Notes under the pieces: generated by a model
Database searches by the model: none
What the model was told of the DNA's origin: nothing
Seen by the model: the letters and a program-made list of their open reading frames with translations, nothing else
NCBI RefSeq assembly: GCF_035944375.1
Contig: NZ_DASZBE010000007.1
Source of the DNA: Allobosea sp035944375
GTDB taxonomy: Bacteria > Pseudomonadota > Alphaproteobacteria > Rhizobiales > Beijerinckiaceae
DNA: 64,000 nucleotides
Direction: 5' to 3' (one strand)
Part shown: in pieces, positions 19,176-27,855 of the stretch
Layout of the letters: each line of letters opens with the position of its first letter
Position numbering within the stretch: position 1 is the stretch's first letter
Position numbers and translations under genes: made by a program

Positions 19176-20600
19176 ATGACCACCCGCTACGACATCGCCG
19201 CGCTCAAGGCCCGCCTCGGCTCGATCCGAAGCGAGGACAATCCGGCGCTGGTGAAGCAGAAGAGCCGCGACTTCTTCTGGTACTCGCCGGTGCTGAAGCG
19301 GCAGCTCGACCATGTCACGGCCGATCTCGTGGTCTCGCCGACGAGCGAGGCGCAGGTGCTGGAGGTGCTGGCCGCCTGCCACGCACTCGGCGTCCCCGTG
19401 ACGCCGCGCGGCACGGGGACCGGCAATTACGGCCAGGCCATGCCGCTCTCGGGAGGGGTGCTCCTCGATCTCTCGGGCTTCGACAAGGTGCTCGACATCG
19501 CGCCCGGCCGCTATGTCGCGGAGCCTGGCGCGATCATGGCGCGGATCGACGAGCAGACGCGGGCCCATTCGCGGCAGGAGCTCAGGCTCCACCCCTCGAC
19601 CTACCAGACGGCCTCGATCGGCGGCTTCATCGCCGGCGGCTCGGGCGGCGTCGGCTCGATCAAATGGGGCGGCTTGCGCGACTGGGGCAACATCATCCGG
19701 CTGAGGGTCGCGACGATGGAGGCGAGCCCCCGCATCCTCGAGCTCCAGGGCGAGGATCTGCACAAGGTCGCCCATGCCTATGGCACCAACGGCATCATCA
19801 CCCAGGTCGAGATGCCGCTCGGGCCGGCCTATGAATGGGTCGATGCGATCCTGGGCTTTCCCACCCTGCGCGCGGCGACGGAGTTCGCCAACAGCCTCGG
19901 GGAGCAGGACGGGCTGGCGCTGAAGAATCTCTGCGTCGTCGCCGCGCCGACGCCGCACGACTATTTCCTGCGCCATCGCAAGTTCCTGCCGCGCGACAGC
20001 CATCTCGTCATCGTCATGGTCGCCGATTTCGCGGTCGAGTCGCTCGCGGCCTATGCGCGGCGCTTCAAGGGCGCGGAACTGCTGCTGCGCTCGGACAAGC
20101 TCTCGCCGGAAGAAGCGAAGGGCCTGCCGCCGGCTTACGAGCTGGGCTGGAACCACACCACGCTGCGGGCGCTGCGGGTCGACCCCGCGATCACCTATCT
20201 GCAGGTGCTCTATCCCTTCCCGAATCAGGTCGATCTGGTCGAGCGGATCCATGCCCGCTTCGGCGAGGAGGTGATCTGCCATCTCGAATTCGTCCGCTTC
20301 GACGGCAAGGTCACCTGCTTCGGCCTGCCGCTGGTGCGCTTCACCACGGAGGAGCGGCTGGAGGAGATCATGGCGATCCATGAGGAGATGGGCGCGCCGA
20401 TCTTCAATCCGCACCGCTACACGCTGGAGGAGGGCGGCATGAAGCAGACCGACGAGGCGCAGCTGTCCTTCAAGCGCGAGGCGGACCCGCAGGGGCTGCT
20501 CAACCCGGGCAAGATGATCGCCTGGGAGGATCCGTCCTACGACTACAAGGCGGGCGGCACCTTCCTGTTCCGCAGCCTGTCGGAAGCCGGGGTCGGCTAA
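19176..20600 (+). CDS. FAD-binding oxidoreductase (FAD_binding_4 / glycolate-oxidase-like)
   Basis: 474 residues from ATG 19176; an in-frame start at 19134 lies within the repeat. The PCMH-type FAD site is clear: VTPRGTGTGNYGQAMPLSGG near 75-94 and the IGGFIAGGSGGVGSIKWGGL block near 149-168. The C-terminal half has a cap domain and the usual ending RREADPQGLLNPGKM-like text (READPQGLLNPGKMIAW). It probably oxidises a 2-hydroxy acid or similar alcohol, with an unknown acceptor. It is two bases before the flavodoxin-fold gene, suggesting an electron-transfer partnership. Confidence 0.83.
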   Translation: MTTRYDIAALKARLGSIRSEDNPALVKQKSRDFFWYSPVLKRQLDHVTADLVVSPTSEAQVLEVLAACHALGVPVTPRGTGTGNYGQAMPLSGGVLLDLSGFDKVLDIAPGRYVAEPGAIMARIDEQTRAHSRQELRLHPSTYQTASIGGFIAGGSGGVGSIKWGGLRDWGNIIRLRVATMEASPRILELQGEDLHKVAHAYGTNGIITQVEMPLGPAYEWVDAILGFPTLRAATEFANSLGEQDGLALKNLCVVAAPTPHDYFLRHRKFLPRDSHLVIVMVADFAVESLAAYARRFKGAELLLRSDKLSPEEAKGLPPAYELGWNHTTLRALRVDPAITYLQVLYPFPNQVDLVERIHARFGEEVICHLEFVRFDGKVTCFGLPLVRFTTEERLEEIMAIHEEMGAPIFNPHRYTLEEGGMKQTDEAQLSFKREADPQGLLNPGKMIAWEDPSYDYKAGGTFLFRSLSEAGVG

Positions 20601-20602
20601 GC

Positions 20603-21184
20603 ATGCGCGTGCTGGTCCTCTATGCCCATCCCAACCCGGAGAGCTACGGCGCCGCGCTGCATGCGGCGGTGGTCGAGGCCCTGACTGCGGCCGGGCACGA
20701 GGTCGACGACTGCGATCTCTATGCCGAGGGCTTCGATCCGGTGCTGAGCCGGGCCGAGCGCGTCGGCTATCACGACCTCGCCACCAACACCGATCCCGTC
20801 GCCGGCTATGTCGCCCGGGTGCAGGCGGCCGAGGCGCTGGTGCTGTGCTTCCCGGTCTGGAATTTCGGCTATCCGGCGATCCTGAAGGGCTTCTTCGACC
20901 GCGTCTTCCTTCCGGGCATCTCGTTCAAGCTGGTCGACGGCAAGGTCCGGCCCAATCTCTGGACCATCCGCAAGCTGGTCGCCGTCACCACCTATGGCGG
21001 CACGCGCTGGCGCGCCTTTCTGATGGGCGACCCGCCGCGCAAGGCGGTGTGCCGGGTGCTGCGGGCGGTCTGCCACCCCACCGCGCGGCCGCGCTATCTC
21101 GCCCATTACGACATGAACCGGGCGACGCCGGAGAGCCGGGCGGCCTTCCTCGCTTCGGTGACGGAGCGGATGCGCGCTCTGTGA
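20603..21184 (+). CDS. Flavodoxin-fold NAD(P)H dehydrogenase (quinone), Flavodoxin_2 family
   Basis: 193 residues. The N-terminal phosphate-binding strand is VLVLYAHPNPESYGAAL, typical for FMN/FAD quinone reductases of the MdaB/NQO group, and the flavin contacts FPVWNFGYPAILKGFFDRVF (about 93-112) and TTYGGTRW (near 132) are intact. It probably carries out two-electron reduction of quinones or azo and nitro compounds with NAD(P)H in the cytoplasm. It follows the FAD oxidoreductase by two bases, so it is almost certainly in the same operon. Confidence 0.85.
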   Translation: MRVLVLYAHPNPESYGAALHAAVVEALTAAGHEVDDCDLYAEGFDPVLSRAERVGYHDLATNTDPVAGYVARVQAAEALVLCFPVWNFGYPAILKGFFDRVFLPGISFKLVDGKVRPNLWTIRKLVAVTTYGGTRWRAFLMGDPPRKAVCRVLRAVCHPTARPRYLAHYDMNRATPESRAAFLASVTERMRAL

Positions 21185-21302
21185 CAGCCGCCGCGGAGGC
21201 TGTCATCACACTGTCATCTTGGCGCGCGAACAGGCAGCCGGCGAAGCGACTTCCTGATCCGCATAAGGATCGAGACCGAGGTTGAGCTGGGGATCGCGCG
21301 AG

Positions 21303-21785
21303 ATGACCAAGGCACTCGAAAAGAGCGTCGGCCGGGCCTTGCTCGTCACCGCGCGCCTGCACCGCGCCCGCATGGGCGAACGCCTCAACGCGCTGGGCCT
21401 CTTTCCCGGCCAGGAGCAGGCGCTGAAGGCACTGCAGCCGGCGCCGATGACGATGGGCGAACTGGCGACGCTGCTCAGGGTCAAGCCGCCGACCGTCTCC
21501 AAGACCATCGGCCGGCTGTCGCTGCAGGGGTTGGTGACGCGCGAGGGCGGCGGCCGCGACGGGCGACTGGTGCAGGTCGCCCTCACCGAGAGCGGCCAGA
21601 AGACGGCGCAGGCGCTGGATGCGGTCTGGACGCAGGTCGAGGAGGAACTGCTCGACCGGCTCGACGGCAAGGAGCGCAAGCAGCTGCGCCGGCTGCTGCG
21701 CAAGGCCGCCAAGGGCCTCTCCAAGGCCGGCGTCGACGTGGACGACGCCGAAGCGGATGGCGACGAAGCCGACGGCGACGCCTGA
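21303..21785 (+). CDS. MarR-family transcriptional regulator
   Basis: 160 residues from ATG 21303 (an in-frame TTG at 21282 is less likely). The winged helix is plain: LFPGQEQALKAL, then MTMGELATLLRVKPPTVSKTIGRLSLQGLVTREGGGRDGRLVQVAL, with the basic wing RDGR near 85-95. The C-terminal helices end in an acidic Asp/Glu/Ala tail (VDVDDAEADGDEADGDA), an unusual addition for MarR. It lies 118 bases after the flavodoxin-fold gene and 129 bases before an EamA exporter; either could be its target. Confidence 0.87.
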   Translation: MTKALEKSVGRALLVTARLHRARMGERLNALGLFPGQEQALKALQPAPMTMGELATLLRVKPPTVSKTIGRLSLQGLVTREGGGRDGRLVQVALTESGQKTAQALDAVWTQVEEELLDRLDGKERKQLRRLLRKAAKGLSKAGVDVDDAEADGDEADGDA

Positions 21786-21914
21786 GCCGGCGCGCGCGGC
21801 CGGGGCGCCTCGACCCGGGCGGCGCATGGAGCGCATGCGCGGGGCAGCTGGCCCACCGGCGCAAATCGGTCCACTCTGGCGCAGCCATTCTCGCCGCCCC
21901 CTGACGGACACGAA

Positions 21915-22832
21915 TTGCCCGCCGCCTCCAGCCATCTTCCGGAAACCCGCCGCTCGCGGCTGATCGCCATCGGGCTGATCTGCGGCGCGGTGCTGTTCTT
22001 CGCCCTGCTCGACGCCAGCGCGAAATGGCTCTCAGCGCATATGGACCCGCTGCAGGTGGTGTTCGCGCGCTATGCCGGCAGCATGGTCCTGGTGCTGATG
22101 CTACTGAACCCGTGGAGCCGGCCGGGTGTGCTGCGGACCAAGCGGCCGGTTCTGCAGGGCGTGCGGTCGCTGCTGCTACTGGGCTCGACGGTCCTGAACT
22201 TCATCGCGATCAAGTATCTCCAGCTCGCGGAGGCCGTCTCGATCATGTTCGCGGGGCCGCTGCTGGTGGCGCTGGTGGCAGGGCCCCTGCTGGGCGAATG
22301 GCCGGGGCCGCGCCGCATGGCGGCGATCGCGGTCGGCTTCCTCGGCGTGCTGGTGATCACGCGGCCGGGCTTCGGCGGCATGCATCCGGCCGCGATCCTC
22401 AGCGTCTTCGGCTGTATCTGCTACAGCTTCTATGCGCTCGCGACGCGCCAGCTCGCGGCCTATGATCCGCCCGAGACGACGATGGTCTATTCCGGCGTCG
22501 CCGGGACGCTGGTGATGCTGCCGGTGATTCCCTTCGTCTGGACGATGCCGCAGACGCCGCTCGCCTGGGCGATCCTTCTGGGGACCGGGCTGCTCGGCGG
22601 CTTCGGTCACTGGCTGCTGATCCTGGCGCACCGGCTGGCGCCTGCGACCGTGCTGGCGCCCTTCATCTATTCGCAGATCGTCTGGATGGTGCTGCTGGGC
22701 TGGGTCGTCTTCGGGCAGTTCCCGGATGGCTGGACCTTCGCCGGCGCGACCATCGTGATCGCGTCGGGCCTCTACCTGCTCTATCGCGAGCGGGTGCGGA
22801 AGGTGCCTGGGCCGGCGGCGCGGATCGATTGA
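21915..22832 (+). CDS. DMT-superfamily (EamA) transporter
   Basis: 305 residues with ten predicted hydrophobic helices in two repeats, the EamA pattern. The first begins LIAIGLICGAVLFFALLDASAKWL and the second half begins GMHPAAILSVFGCICYSFYALATRQL. RhaT/RarD-type proteins export amino acids, metabolites or drugs; no substrate can be assigned. The start is a TTG at 21915 with GGA 8 bases before it. No earlier ATG is in frame, so this non-ATG start is likely but not proven. The gene is followed by a convergent kup gene with a family C repeat between them. Confidence 0.85.
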   Translation: MPAASSHLPETRRSRLIAIGLICGAVLFFALLDASAKWLSAHMDPLQVVFARYAGSMVLVLMLLNPWSRPGVLRTKRPVLQGVRSLLLLGSTVLNFIAIKYLQLAEAVSIMFAGPLLVALVAGPLLGEWPGPRRMAAIAVGFLGVLVITRPGFGGMHPAAILSVFGCICYSFYALATRQLAAYDPPETTMVYSGVAGTLVMLPVIPFVWTMPQTPLAWAILLGTGLLGGFGHWLLILAHRLAPATVLAPFIYSQIVWMVLLGWVVFGQFPDGWTFAGATIVIASGLYLLYRERVRKVPGPAARID

Positions 22833-22851
22833 GTGGAGCGATCAATCGCTC

Positions 22852-22970
22852 AGCCCTCATCCTGAGGAGCGCTCCGCAGGGGCGCGTCTCGAAGGATGCT
22901 CCAGCATGCGCCAGAGCCACATGAATCATCCTTCCAGACGCGCCTGCGGCGCTCCTCAGGATGAGGGCTG
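22852..22970. repeat. Family C palindromic repeat, copy 1 (between convergent genes)
   Basis: The arms are AGCCCTCATCCTGAGGAGCG at the left and its complement GCTCCTCAGGATGAGGGCT at the right, with an inner conserved block GCGTCTCGAAGGATGCTCCA facing AATCATCCTTCCAGACGCGC. It ends 9 bases from the kup stop codon. Copies 2 and 3 are at 43079-43196 and 45378-45495. Confidence 0.75.
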
Positions 22971-22978
22971 TGGAATCC

Positions 22979-24979
22979 TCACACCGTCACCTGCGTTCCG
23001 ACCTCGACGACGCGGCCGGTCGGGATCTGGAAGAAGCTCGTGGCGTCCGTCGCGCTCTTGGTCAGCGAGATGTAGAGATTGTCCTGCCAGACCGGCATGC
23101 CCGATTGCGGCGAGGCCTTGATCGAGCGGCGCGAGAGGAAGAACGAGGTCGACATGATGTCGAACTTGAAGCCCTGCTTGCGCAGCACGGCCAGCCCCTT
23201 GGGCACGTTCGGGCTCTCCATGTAGCCGTAGACCAGGTCGACCCGCCAGAAGTCGTCGGTGATGCGGGACAGGCGCACGCGCTCCTCCTCGGCGACGCGC
23301 GGCGTGTCGGCCGAGCGCACGGTGAGGATGACGTTGCGCTCGTGCAGGACCTTGTTGTGCTTGAGGTTGTGCAGCAGCGAGGCGGGCGCGGTCTCGGGGT
23401 CGCTGGTCAGGAACACGGCCATGCCCTTGACCCGGTAGGGCGGGCTCTTGGAGAGCATGCCGACCAGCTCCAGCAGCGGCACGTCGGTCTTGCGGGTCTT
23501 GTCGAAGAGGATCTTGGTGCCGCGCACCCAGGTCCACATCAGGATGACGAGCACGACCGCGAGCAGCACCGGGACATAGCCGCCGCTGAAGAGCTTCAGC
23601 ATGTTGGCCGAGAAGAAGGCGACGTCGACGATCAGGAAGGGCGCCACCACGGCGAGCGTGGCGGCCAGCGACCAGCGCCAGCCCTTCCAGATCACGATGA
23701 AAGCGAGCAGCGAATCCACCATCATCGCGCCGAAGACCGAGATGCCATAGGCGTGGGACAGGTTCGATGAGGTCCGGAAGGTCCAGACCAGCAGCAGCAC
23801 CACGACCAGCAGCATCAGGTTGATGCGCGGAATGTAGATCTGCCCCGAGGTGGTCTCCGAGGTGTGGCGGATCTCGAGGCGCGGCAGCAGGCCGAGCTGG
23901 ATCGCCTGGCGCGTCAGCGAGAAGGCGCCGGTGATCACGGCCTGGCTCGCGATGATCGTCGCGATCGTCGCCATCACCACCAGCGGCAGGATGAAGCCTT
24001 CAGGCGCGAGCTTGTAGAACGGATTGTCGATCGCGGTCGGGTCGGAGAGGATCAGCGCGCCCTGGCCGAGATAGTTCAGCCAGAGCGCGGGGAAGACCAT
24101 CCAGATCCAGGCGCTGCGGATCGGCCCGCGGCCGAAATGGCCCATATCGGCATAGAGCGCCTCGGCTCCCGTGACCGCGAGGCAGACGGACCCGAGCACG
24201 GCCAGCGAGACGCCGGGGTTGTTGATGAAGAAATGCAGGCCCCAATAGGGATTGATCGAGGCGAAGACGCCGACATCGTCGGCGATGTGATAGATGCCCA
24301 GACCCGCCAGGGTCAGAAACCAGACCATCATGATCGGGCCGAAGAAATTCGCGACCTTGGCGGTGCCGCGGCTCTGGACCAGGAACAGCGCGATCAGGAT
24401 GCCCGACGCGATCATCACGACGTAGTCGTTCAGCGCCGGCGTCACGAGCTTGATGCCCTCCACCGCGGAGAGAACCGAGATCGCCGGGGTGATGACGGCA
24501 TCGCCGTAGAACAGGGCGGCGCCGGCCATGCCGAGGAACAGGACGACACCGCCGCGCATGCGCCCGAGCGCGCGCTGCGCCAGGGCGACGAGGGTGAGCG
24601 TTCCGCCCTCGCCGTTGTTGTCGGCGCTCAGCAGCAGCACGACGTATTTCAGCGTCACCACGACGACCAGCGACCACAGGATCAGCGACAGCACGCCGAT
24701 GATGACCTCGCGCGGGATCGGGGCCGCCAGCACGATGTCGGAGGCGCCGCCATGGCCGCCCGAGGCCGCGCCGGTGGCGGCCAGGACGGTTTCGCGCAGC
24801 GCGTAGAGCGGGCTCGTGCCGATGTCGCCATAGACGACGCCGAGCGCACCCAGCGCCAGCGCCGCATAGCTGCCATGGCTGTGCTTGGACGGCCCGTGCT
24901 GTCCGTTGTGTCCGTTGTCCAGGCCGAAACGGGAATCCTCCCCCTGGGGGGATGGAGGATTCGTCAGGTCATGCCCCAT
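22979..24979 (-). CDS. kup: Kup-type potassium uptake protein
   Basis: 666 residues, a full-length Kup. The family start is YAALALGALGVVYGDIGTSPLYALRETV near 39-66, followed by about 12 membrane helices (for example GGVVLFLGMAGAALFYGDAVITPAISVLSAVEG). A cytoplasmic C-terminal domain follows from about 500. Kup imports K+ driven by the proton gradient and works at low turgor or low pH. The start with GGAGATCCCCG 4 bases upstream is good. A short His/Gly/Asn-rich soluble segment precedes the first helix. Confidence 0.95.
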   Translation of the reverse strand: MGHDLTNPPSPQGEDSRFGLDNGHNGQHGPSKHSHGSYAALALGALGVVYGDIGTSPLYALRETVLAATGAASGGHGGASDIVLAAPIPREVIIGVLSLILWSLVVVVTLKYVVLLLSADNNGEGGTLTLVALAQRALGRMRGGVVLFLGMAGAALFYGDAVITPAISVLSAVEGIKLVTPALNDYVVMIASGILIALFLVQSRGTAKVANFFGPIMMVWFLTLAGLGIYHIADDVGVFASINPYWGLHFFINNPGVSLAVLGSVCLAVTGAEALYADMGHFGRGPIRSAWIWMVFPALWLNYLGQGALILSDPTAIDNPFYKLAPEGFILPLVVMATIATIIASQAVITGAFSLTRQAIQLGLLPRLEIRHTSETTSGQIYIPRINLMLLVVVLLLVWTFRTSSNLSHAYGISVFGAMMVDSLLAFIVIWKGWRWSLAATLAVVAPFLIVDVAFFSANMLKLFSGGYVPVLLAVVLVILMWTWVRGTKILFDKTRKTDVPLLELVGMLSKSPPYRVKGMAVFLTSDPETAPASLLHNLKHNKVLHERNVILTVRSADTPRVAEEERVRLSRITDDFWRVDLVYGYMESPNVPKGLAVLRKQGFKFDIMSTSFFLSRRSIKASPQSGMPVWQDNLYISLTKSATDATSFFQIPTGRVVEVGTQVTV

Positions 24980-25095
24980 CGGGGATCTCCGCGCGCGCTG
25001 CGCTGCAGCGAAAGGCCGGGGCCTCTAGCACGATGCCGTGATCACGCAAAGGTTCTGTCATGCATTCGGCGCAGGGCCGCTGTCCTGCCGCGGCG

Positions 25096-26370
25096 TCATT
25101 CCGCCGCATCGACACGCCGGCCGTAGCGTTGCGTGACGTAATCCTTGACCATCGTCTTGAAGTCCTCGGCGATGCGGGGGCCACGCAGCGTCTTGACCTT
25201 CTTGCCGTCGACGAAGACGGGTGCGGTCGGCTCCTCGCCGGTGCCGGGCAGGGAGATGCCGATATCGGCGTGTTTCGACTCGCCCGGGCCGTTGACGATG
25301 CAGCCCATCACCGCAACGTTCAAAGCCTCGATGCCGGGATAGCGCGTCTTCCACTCCGGCATGGACGCGGCGATCCAGTCCTGGATGTCGCGGGCGAGTT
25401 CCTGGAAGACCGTCGAGGTGGTGCGCCCGCAGCCGGGGCATGCGGCCACCTGCGGCACGAAGGCGCGGAAGCCCATGGTCTGGAGCAGTTCCTGCGCCGC
25501 CTTGACCTCGAGGGTGCGGTCGCCGCCGGGCTCCGGCGTCAGCGAGAAGCGGATCGTGTCGCCGATCCCCTCCTGCAGCAGCACGCCCAGCGCCGCCGAG
25601 GAGGCGACGATGCCCTTCGAGCCCATGCCGGCCTCGGTGAGGCCGAGATGGATGGCGTAGTCGGAGCGCTGCGCCAGCATGCGGTAGACGGTGATCAGGT
25701 CCTGCACGCCGGAGACCTTGGCGGAGAGGATGATCTTGTCCTTGCCCAGCCCGATCTCCTCCGCCCGCACGGCGGAGAGCAGGGCCGACTGGACCATCGC
25801 CTCGCGCATGATCGCACGGGCGTCGAGCGGGCGCGGCTGAAGCGCATTCTCGTCCATCAGCGCGGTCAGCAGTTCCTGGTCGAGCGAGCCCCAGTTGGCG
25901 CCGATGCGGACAGCCTTGCCGTGCTTGATCGCGAGTTCGACGATCTGGCCGAACTGGCGGTCCTTCTTGTCCTTGAAGCCGACATTGCCGGGGTTGATGC
26001 GGTACTTCGCCAGGGCCTCGGCGCAGGCCGGATGCTCGGCCAGTAGCTTGTGGCCGATATAGTGGAAGTCGCCGATCAGCGGGACGTCGATGCCGACGCG
26101 GTCGAGCCGCTCGCGGATCTTCGGCACGGCGGCCGCAGCCTCGTCGCGGTCGACCGTGATCCGGACCAGTTCCGACCCCTGCCGGGCGAGTGCGGCGACC
26201 TGCGCCACCGTCCCGTCGATGTCGGCGGTGTCGGTGTTGGTCATCGACTGGACGACGATCGGCGCGCCGCCGCCGACCAGCACGTTGCCGACGCGCACGG
26301 GTACGGTCAGGTGCCGCGGCTGCGGCCCCGAATGCTCGGCGCCCAGGCAGGGAAGGGCCCGCTCGTTCAT
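25096..26370 (-). CDS. ispG: 4-hydroxy-3-methylbut-2-en-1-yl diphosphate synthase
   Basis: 424 residues. The TIM-barrel N-terminus carries the family strings VGNVLVGGGAPIVVQSMTNT and RVGANWGS-like IRIGANWGSLDQELL. The C-terminal [4Fe-4S] domain has CPGCGRT near 318-324 and AVMGCIVNGPGE near 361-372. It performs the penultimate step of the MEP isoprenoid pathway, making HMBPP. ACGGAGCACGG before the ATG is a good ribosome site. It lies downstream of zur on the same strand with 28 bases between them, so ispG may be expressed from the zur promoter. Confidence 0.95.
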   Translation of the reverse strand: MNERALPCLGAEHSGPQPRHLTVPVRVGNVLVGGGAPIVVQSMTNTDTADIDGTVAQVAALARQGSELVRITVDRDEAAAAVPKIRERLDRVGIDVPLIGDFHYIGHKLLAEHPACAEALAKYRINPGNVGFKDKKDRQFGQIVELAIKHGKAVRIGANWGSLDQELLTALMDENALQPRPLDARAIMREAMVQSALLSAVRAEEIGLGKDKIILSAKVSGVQDLITVYRMLAQRSDYAIHLGLTEAGMGSKGIVASSAALGVLLQEGIGDTIRFSLTPEPGGDRTLEVKAAQELLQTMGFRAFVPQVAACPGCGRTTSTVFQELARDIQDWIAASMPEWKTRYPGIEALNVAVMGCIVNGPGESKHADIGISLPGTGEEPTAPVFVDGKKVKTLRGPRIAEDFKTMVKDYVTQRYGRRVDAAE

Positions 26371-26398
26371 CGGCCGTGCTCCGTCTCGCGCGTTCCGC

Positions 26399-26941
26399 TC
26401 ATGACTGCAGGTTCCGGCAATGCTCGCAGCGCCCGACGATCTCGACGACCTGATGGGAGGGCGCGAACTGACGCGACTGGGCGATGGCGGCGACGGCCTG
26501 CTTCATCGCGGGCGAGGAATCCTCGTCGACGCCGCCGCAGGCCTCGCAGATCAGGAAGGCGACGACGTCCCCGGCGCCATGGCCGTGAAGGCAGGCGACA
26601 TAGGCGTTGCGCGAGGAGAGCCGGTGGACGAAGCCCTGCTCGACCAGGAAATCCAGTGCGCGATAGATCGAGATCGGCGCGAGACGGCGCCCGCCGGCGG
26701 GCGAGATCCGGTCGGCGAGATCATAGGCGCCGACGGGGCGGTGATCGGCATGGAGTGCCTGCAACGCCTTGGCGCGGATCGGGGTCAGGCGCAGGCCGCG
26801 CTCGCGGCACACCTGCTCGGCCCGGGCCAGGGCCTCCGCCGCATGGGCGCGATGATCATGGGCGTGCCGGCAGCCGCCCTCCTCGGGGGAGGCATGGGCA
26901 TGGTCGCCATGGCTGTGGGCGTGCGGCTGCATCTTGGTCAT
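26399..26941 (-). CDS. zur: Fur-family zinc-uptake regulator (Zur-like), His-rich N-terminus
   Basis: 180 residues from ATG 26941; a longer frame from 27037 is open but not conserved. The Fur winged helix is at about 40-115 (LTPIRAKALQAL, APISIYRALDFLVEQGFVHRL), and two structural zinc CxxC motifs are present (CEACGG, CEHCRN). The first 33 residues hold nine histidines plus one cysteine, consistent with zinc sensing or storage. The Zur call against Fur rests on this tail and on overall likeness to alphaproteobacterial Zur. It is divergent from bdhA; no Zur box palindrome was recognised in the 128-base gap. Confidence 0.78.
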   Translation of the reverse strand: MTKMQPHAHSHGDHAHASPEEGGCRHAHDHRAHAAEALARAEQVCRERGLRLTPIRAKALQALHADHRPVGAYDLADRISPAGGRRLAPISIYRALDFLVEQGFVHRLSSRNAYVACLHGHGAGDVVAFLICEACGGVDEDSSPAMKQAVAAIAQSRQFAPSHQVVEIVGRCEHCRNLQS

Positions 26942-27069
26942 GTTGCGTTGCGAAGGGTCATCGGGCAACGTGCGCGCGTTCCTGTGCGGGCGGTCACGCC
27001 TCGGCGGCGCTGCCCTGTCCGGCCCGAACCTAAGCATTTTCGAAGCGATTGTCAGGAGCCTTGACGCCG

Positions 27070-27855
27070 ATGTTTCTCAAAGACCGCGCGGCCGCCATCA
27101 CCGGTTCGACCTCGGGCATCGGCCTCGCCTATGCGAGGGCGCTCGCCAAGGAAGGGGCCCATCTCGTCATCAACGGCATCCTGCCGGCCGACGAGGCCGA
27201 AAAGCTGCGCTCCGGGCTGGCCAACGAGTTCGGGGTCAAGGTGCTGTTCTCGGCCGCCGACATGACCAAGCCCGAGGAGATCGCCGGCTTCATCGCCCAG
27301 GCGGAAGCCGAGTTCGGCGCGGTCGACATCCTCGTCAACAATGCCGGCATCCAGCATGTCGCGCCGGTCGACGAGTTCCCGCTGGCGAAATGGGACCAGA
27401 TCATCGCGATCAACCTGTCCTCGGCCTTCCACACCACCCGCGCCGCGCTGCCGAAGATGAAGGCGAAGGGCTGGGGCCGCATCATCAACACCGCCTCGGC
27501 GCATGCCTTCGTCGCCTCGCCCTTCAAGAGCGCCTATGTCGCCGCCAAGCACGGCATCGCCGGCTTCACCAAGACGGTCGCGCTCGAGGTCGCGACCAAG
27601 GGCATCACGGTCAACGCGATCGCACCGGGCTATGTCTGGACGCCTCTGGTCGAGAAGCAGATTCCCGACACGATGAAGGCCCGCGGGCTGACCAAGGAGC
27701 AGGTCATCAACGACGTGCTGCTGACGGCGCAGCCGACGAAGGAGTTCGTCACCGTCGAGCAGGTCGCGGCGCTCGCCGTCTTCCTCTGCACCGATGCGGC
27801 CAAGTCCATCACCGGCACGACGCTGCCGATGGATGGCGGCTGGACCGCCGCGTGA
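27070..27855 (+). CDS. bdhA: D-3-hydroxybutyrate dehydrogenase (SDR)
   Basis: 261 residues from ATG 27070. It interconverts D-3-hydroxybutyrate and acetoacetate in PHB and ketone metabolism. NAD loop ITGSTSGIG (about 10-18), NNAGIQHV, catalytic serine in INTASAHAF and the YxxxK motif SAYVAAKHG are all present; the GIQHVAPVDEFP segment is characteristic of HBDH. GGAG lies 11 bases before the ATG, slightly long. The stop overlaps the start of the patatin gene (GTGA), so the two are translationally coupled. Confidence 0.92.
   Translation: MFLKDRAAAITGSTSGIGLAYARALAKEGAHLVINGILPADEAEKLRSGLANEFGVKVLFSAADMTKPEEIAGFIAQAEAEFGAVDILVNNAGIQHVAPVDEFPLAKWDQIIAINLSSAFHTTRAALPKMKAKGWGRIINTASAHAFVASPFKSAYVAAKHGIAGFTKTVALEVATKGITVNAIAPGYVWTPLVEKQIPDTMKARGLTKEQVINDVLLTAQPTKEFVTVEQVAALAVFLCTDAAKSITGTTLPMDGGWTAA

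Noticed and set aside
23864..25126. A 420-codon plus-strand frame opposite kup
   Set aside because: Asp/Arg/Gln/His-rich antisense product; kup is unambiguous.
26934..27851. A fused frame joining upstream text to the patatin protein
   Set aside because: It is out of frame with bdhA and antisense to zur, and its text has no family likeness until the patatin part at 27852.
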